A stretch of DNA of 64,000 nt, taken from Closterium sp. Naga37s-1. Its lineage: Eukaryota; Streptophyta; Zygnematophyceae; Desmidiales; Closteriaceae. The DNA is taken from the NCBI GenBank assembly GCA_947471745.1, contig CANJKZ010000114.1:496001-560000 (forward strand), in the 5' to 3' direction. Positions 62,690 to 64,000 of this stretch are shown here, one piece after another. The position numbers and the translations under genes were made by a program. The notes below the pieces were generated by a model. That model did no database searches. It was not told the origin of the DNA and saw only the letters and a program-made list of their open reading frames with translations. Position 1 is the first letter of the stretch. Each line of letters begins with the position of its first letter.

Positions 62690-63930
62690 GGCAGGCGGCA
62701 GGCTAAGTATCCCGACATGGAGTGGTTGGTGTACAAACAGTTCCTAGAAGATCGCGCGCGTGGTCTTGCTGTCCCGATGAAATTCCTGCAGTTGTGGAGC
62801 CGAGCTTCGATTAAGCACCACCACCCCGAGGTAGATTGGCGCGCCTCTGCATACTGGATGCAGCGCTTCCGACACAGGGGGGTCTCAATGTTCGCGCGAA
62901 GACCAAGATTGGGGAATGTCTTGCGAAGGGTAAGCGACAATTTCATTGTTTCAATCTTGTCTCGTAATCTTATTCTAACTGACGTGTTTCCTCTTGCCTT
63001 CGCGTACTATAAGAAAATTTGCGGGAGATCTGGAAGTTTGTGCGCAAGCAAGTCGTTGAACACGGCATCAACGACCAGAACATGGTCAACGCCGACCAAA
63101 CTCCAGTTTTCCTTGAAATGCCCTACGAGCGTACTCTATACCACCGTAGGGAACGCACCGTTCAAATCCGCAGCGCTGGCTATGAGAAGGAGCGGATGAC
63201 GGTGATGCTGGGTGTGACTGGCGATGGTCGCAAGCTGCCACCGATAGTAATCTTCAAGCGGAATACCATCCCGAAAGTCCGAGTGCCACCAGGTAAAGGA
63301 TGGCTTCTTACTGCTTGATGTGATGTCCCGGTTTATTCGTTTTAGTACCGTACTAACACTTTGCCTTGTCTGTGTAGGCATGTGGTGCGCGCCCAGGAAC
63401 GCTGCTGGATGCCAGCCTTGTCATGGACTGGGTGCGCGCAAGTTCTTCTTCCCCACACCAACCACCCCCTTCCTCCCCCCCCCCCCCCCCCCCCGGCAAA
63501 AACCGGTCTAAGACCTTATTGTTCTTAGACAGTTATCGTGGGCATCTGACGGAGGGGTTCCTAACAACTCTGAGGTGGTAGCGCATCGTCCCCACCATCA
63601 CCCCAAGAAGTTTGCACTCCTCTTCTGCAGCCGCTGGGCATCGCCATCAATCGGATGTTCAAGGCGCGCATCCGCGAACTCTACAACGCCTGGTTCGCCT
63701 CTGTCGGTATAGGCGGGATTATCCGACTATGGCAATCTAACGCATGTTCAAGTGTGTGCGCAGGGAACCTGAAGAAGCTGTCGTTCGACCTCATTCTTCA
63801 GTGTATCGCTGAAGTGTGGGAGGGATTCCCGGCGAAGACGATCGAGCGCTCGTTCAAGACCTGCGGGATCAGCAACCGTCCCGACGGCCAGGAAGACCAC
63901 GCCATCATGCCTGACGCATTATTAATTTGA
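62690..63930 (+). pseudogene. Second pogo-like transposase, broken
   Basis: The first exon (to 62929, GTAAGC donor) has a CENP-B-like helix region ending WMQRFRHRGVSMFARR. From about 63014 it reads LREIWKFVRKQVVEH, NMVNADQTPVFLEM and GYEKERMTVMLGVTGDGRKL. From 63379 it reads VVRAQERCW, a frame change, SLVMDWVRA, then LLFLDSYRGHLTEGF. Next is LQPLGIAINRMFK, where pogo enzymes have QPLD, so the third catalytic Asp is Gly. It ends CGISNRPDGQEDHAI. A run of about 20 C at 63475-63494 and several shifts confirm decay. It differs clearly from the copy at 13608-15058. Confidence 0.8.
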
Positions 63931-64000
63931 TCCACCGTAGATGATGCACATGTACGGGGTTGTTAAGTTATGAACAATGGAATTATGAGTATAGTAAGGG

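Overview
This is a eukaryotic nuclear window. It has intron-bearing genes with GT-AG sites, LTR retrotransposons primed by initiator-Met tRNA, and cut-and-paste transposons of the pogo and Harbinger types. Very long homopolymeric and microsatellite-encoded protein tracts are common. The retroelement types and the ALG1 sequence suggest a green-lineage organism, perhaps a streptophyte alga, but that is only an inference. No rRNA, tRNA or prokaryotic feature was recognised.

Layout. (1) 1-11106, minus strand: exons 1-6 of an ALG1-like beta-1,4-mannosyltransferase gene, read right to left, with the 3' end outside the window. Exons 3, 4, 5 and 6 are each present as small local arrays of three to four copies. 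A full-length Ty1/copia element (copia A, 826-8024) with identical 127-bp LTRs sits between the exon 5 and exon 6 arrays. (2) About 11640-25960, minus strand: a decayed Ty3/gypsy element. It was split by a pogo-type DNA transposon (13200-23650), which was itself split by a full-length copia (copia B, 15316-22699). Copia B has identical 132-bp LTRs, a 5-bp target duplication and one uninterrupted 2023-codon gag-pol frame. A further insert of about 1 kb lies in the gypsy reverse transcriptase/RNase H region. (3) About 26-31 kb: relics and non-coding sequence, including a Harbinger transposase relic, a diverged solo LTR, several inverted repeats and microsatellites.

(4) 30338-62330, plus strand: two tandem paralogues, A (31228-42021) and B (43954-60764). 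Each has exon 1 and the start of exon 2 encoding a family I soluble inorganic pyrophosphatase fold. By my alignment, nearly all catalytic and metal-binding acidic residues are replaced. The fold runs directly into a giant, repeat-built, low-complexity tail. Gene A is open over 3497 codons. Gene B is interrupted at 49687-57570 by remnants of three minus-strand copia elements. The duplicated unit includes roughly 0.9 kb of upstream sequence. Downstream of B its last-exon signature is repeated several times in decayed form, and the last copy grades into a 12-bp minisatellite (61566-62330). (5) 62400-63930: a broken second pogo-like transposase.

Two themes run through the window. One is local tandem amplification of short exon-containing segments, seen in the ALG1 exons, the C-terminal cassettes of gene B and the internal modules of gene A. 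The other is repeated nesting of young transposons into older ones. Homology statements rest on motifs recognised by eye and remembered family features. No search or structure prediction was run.
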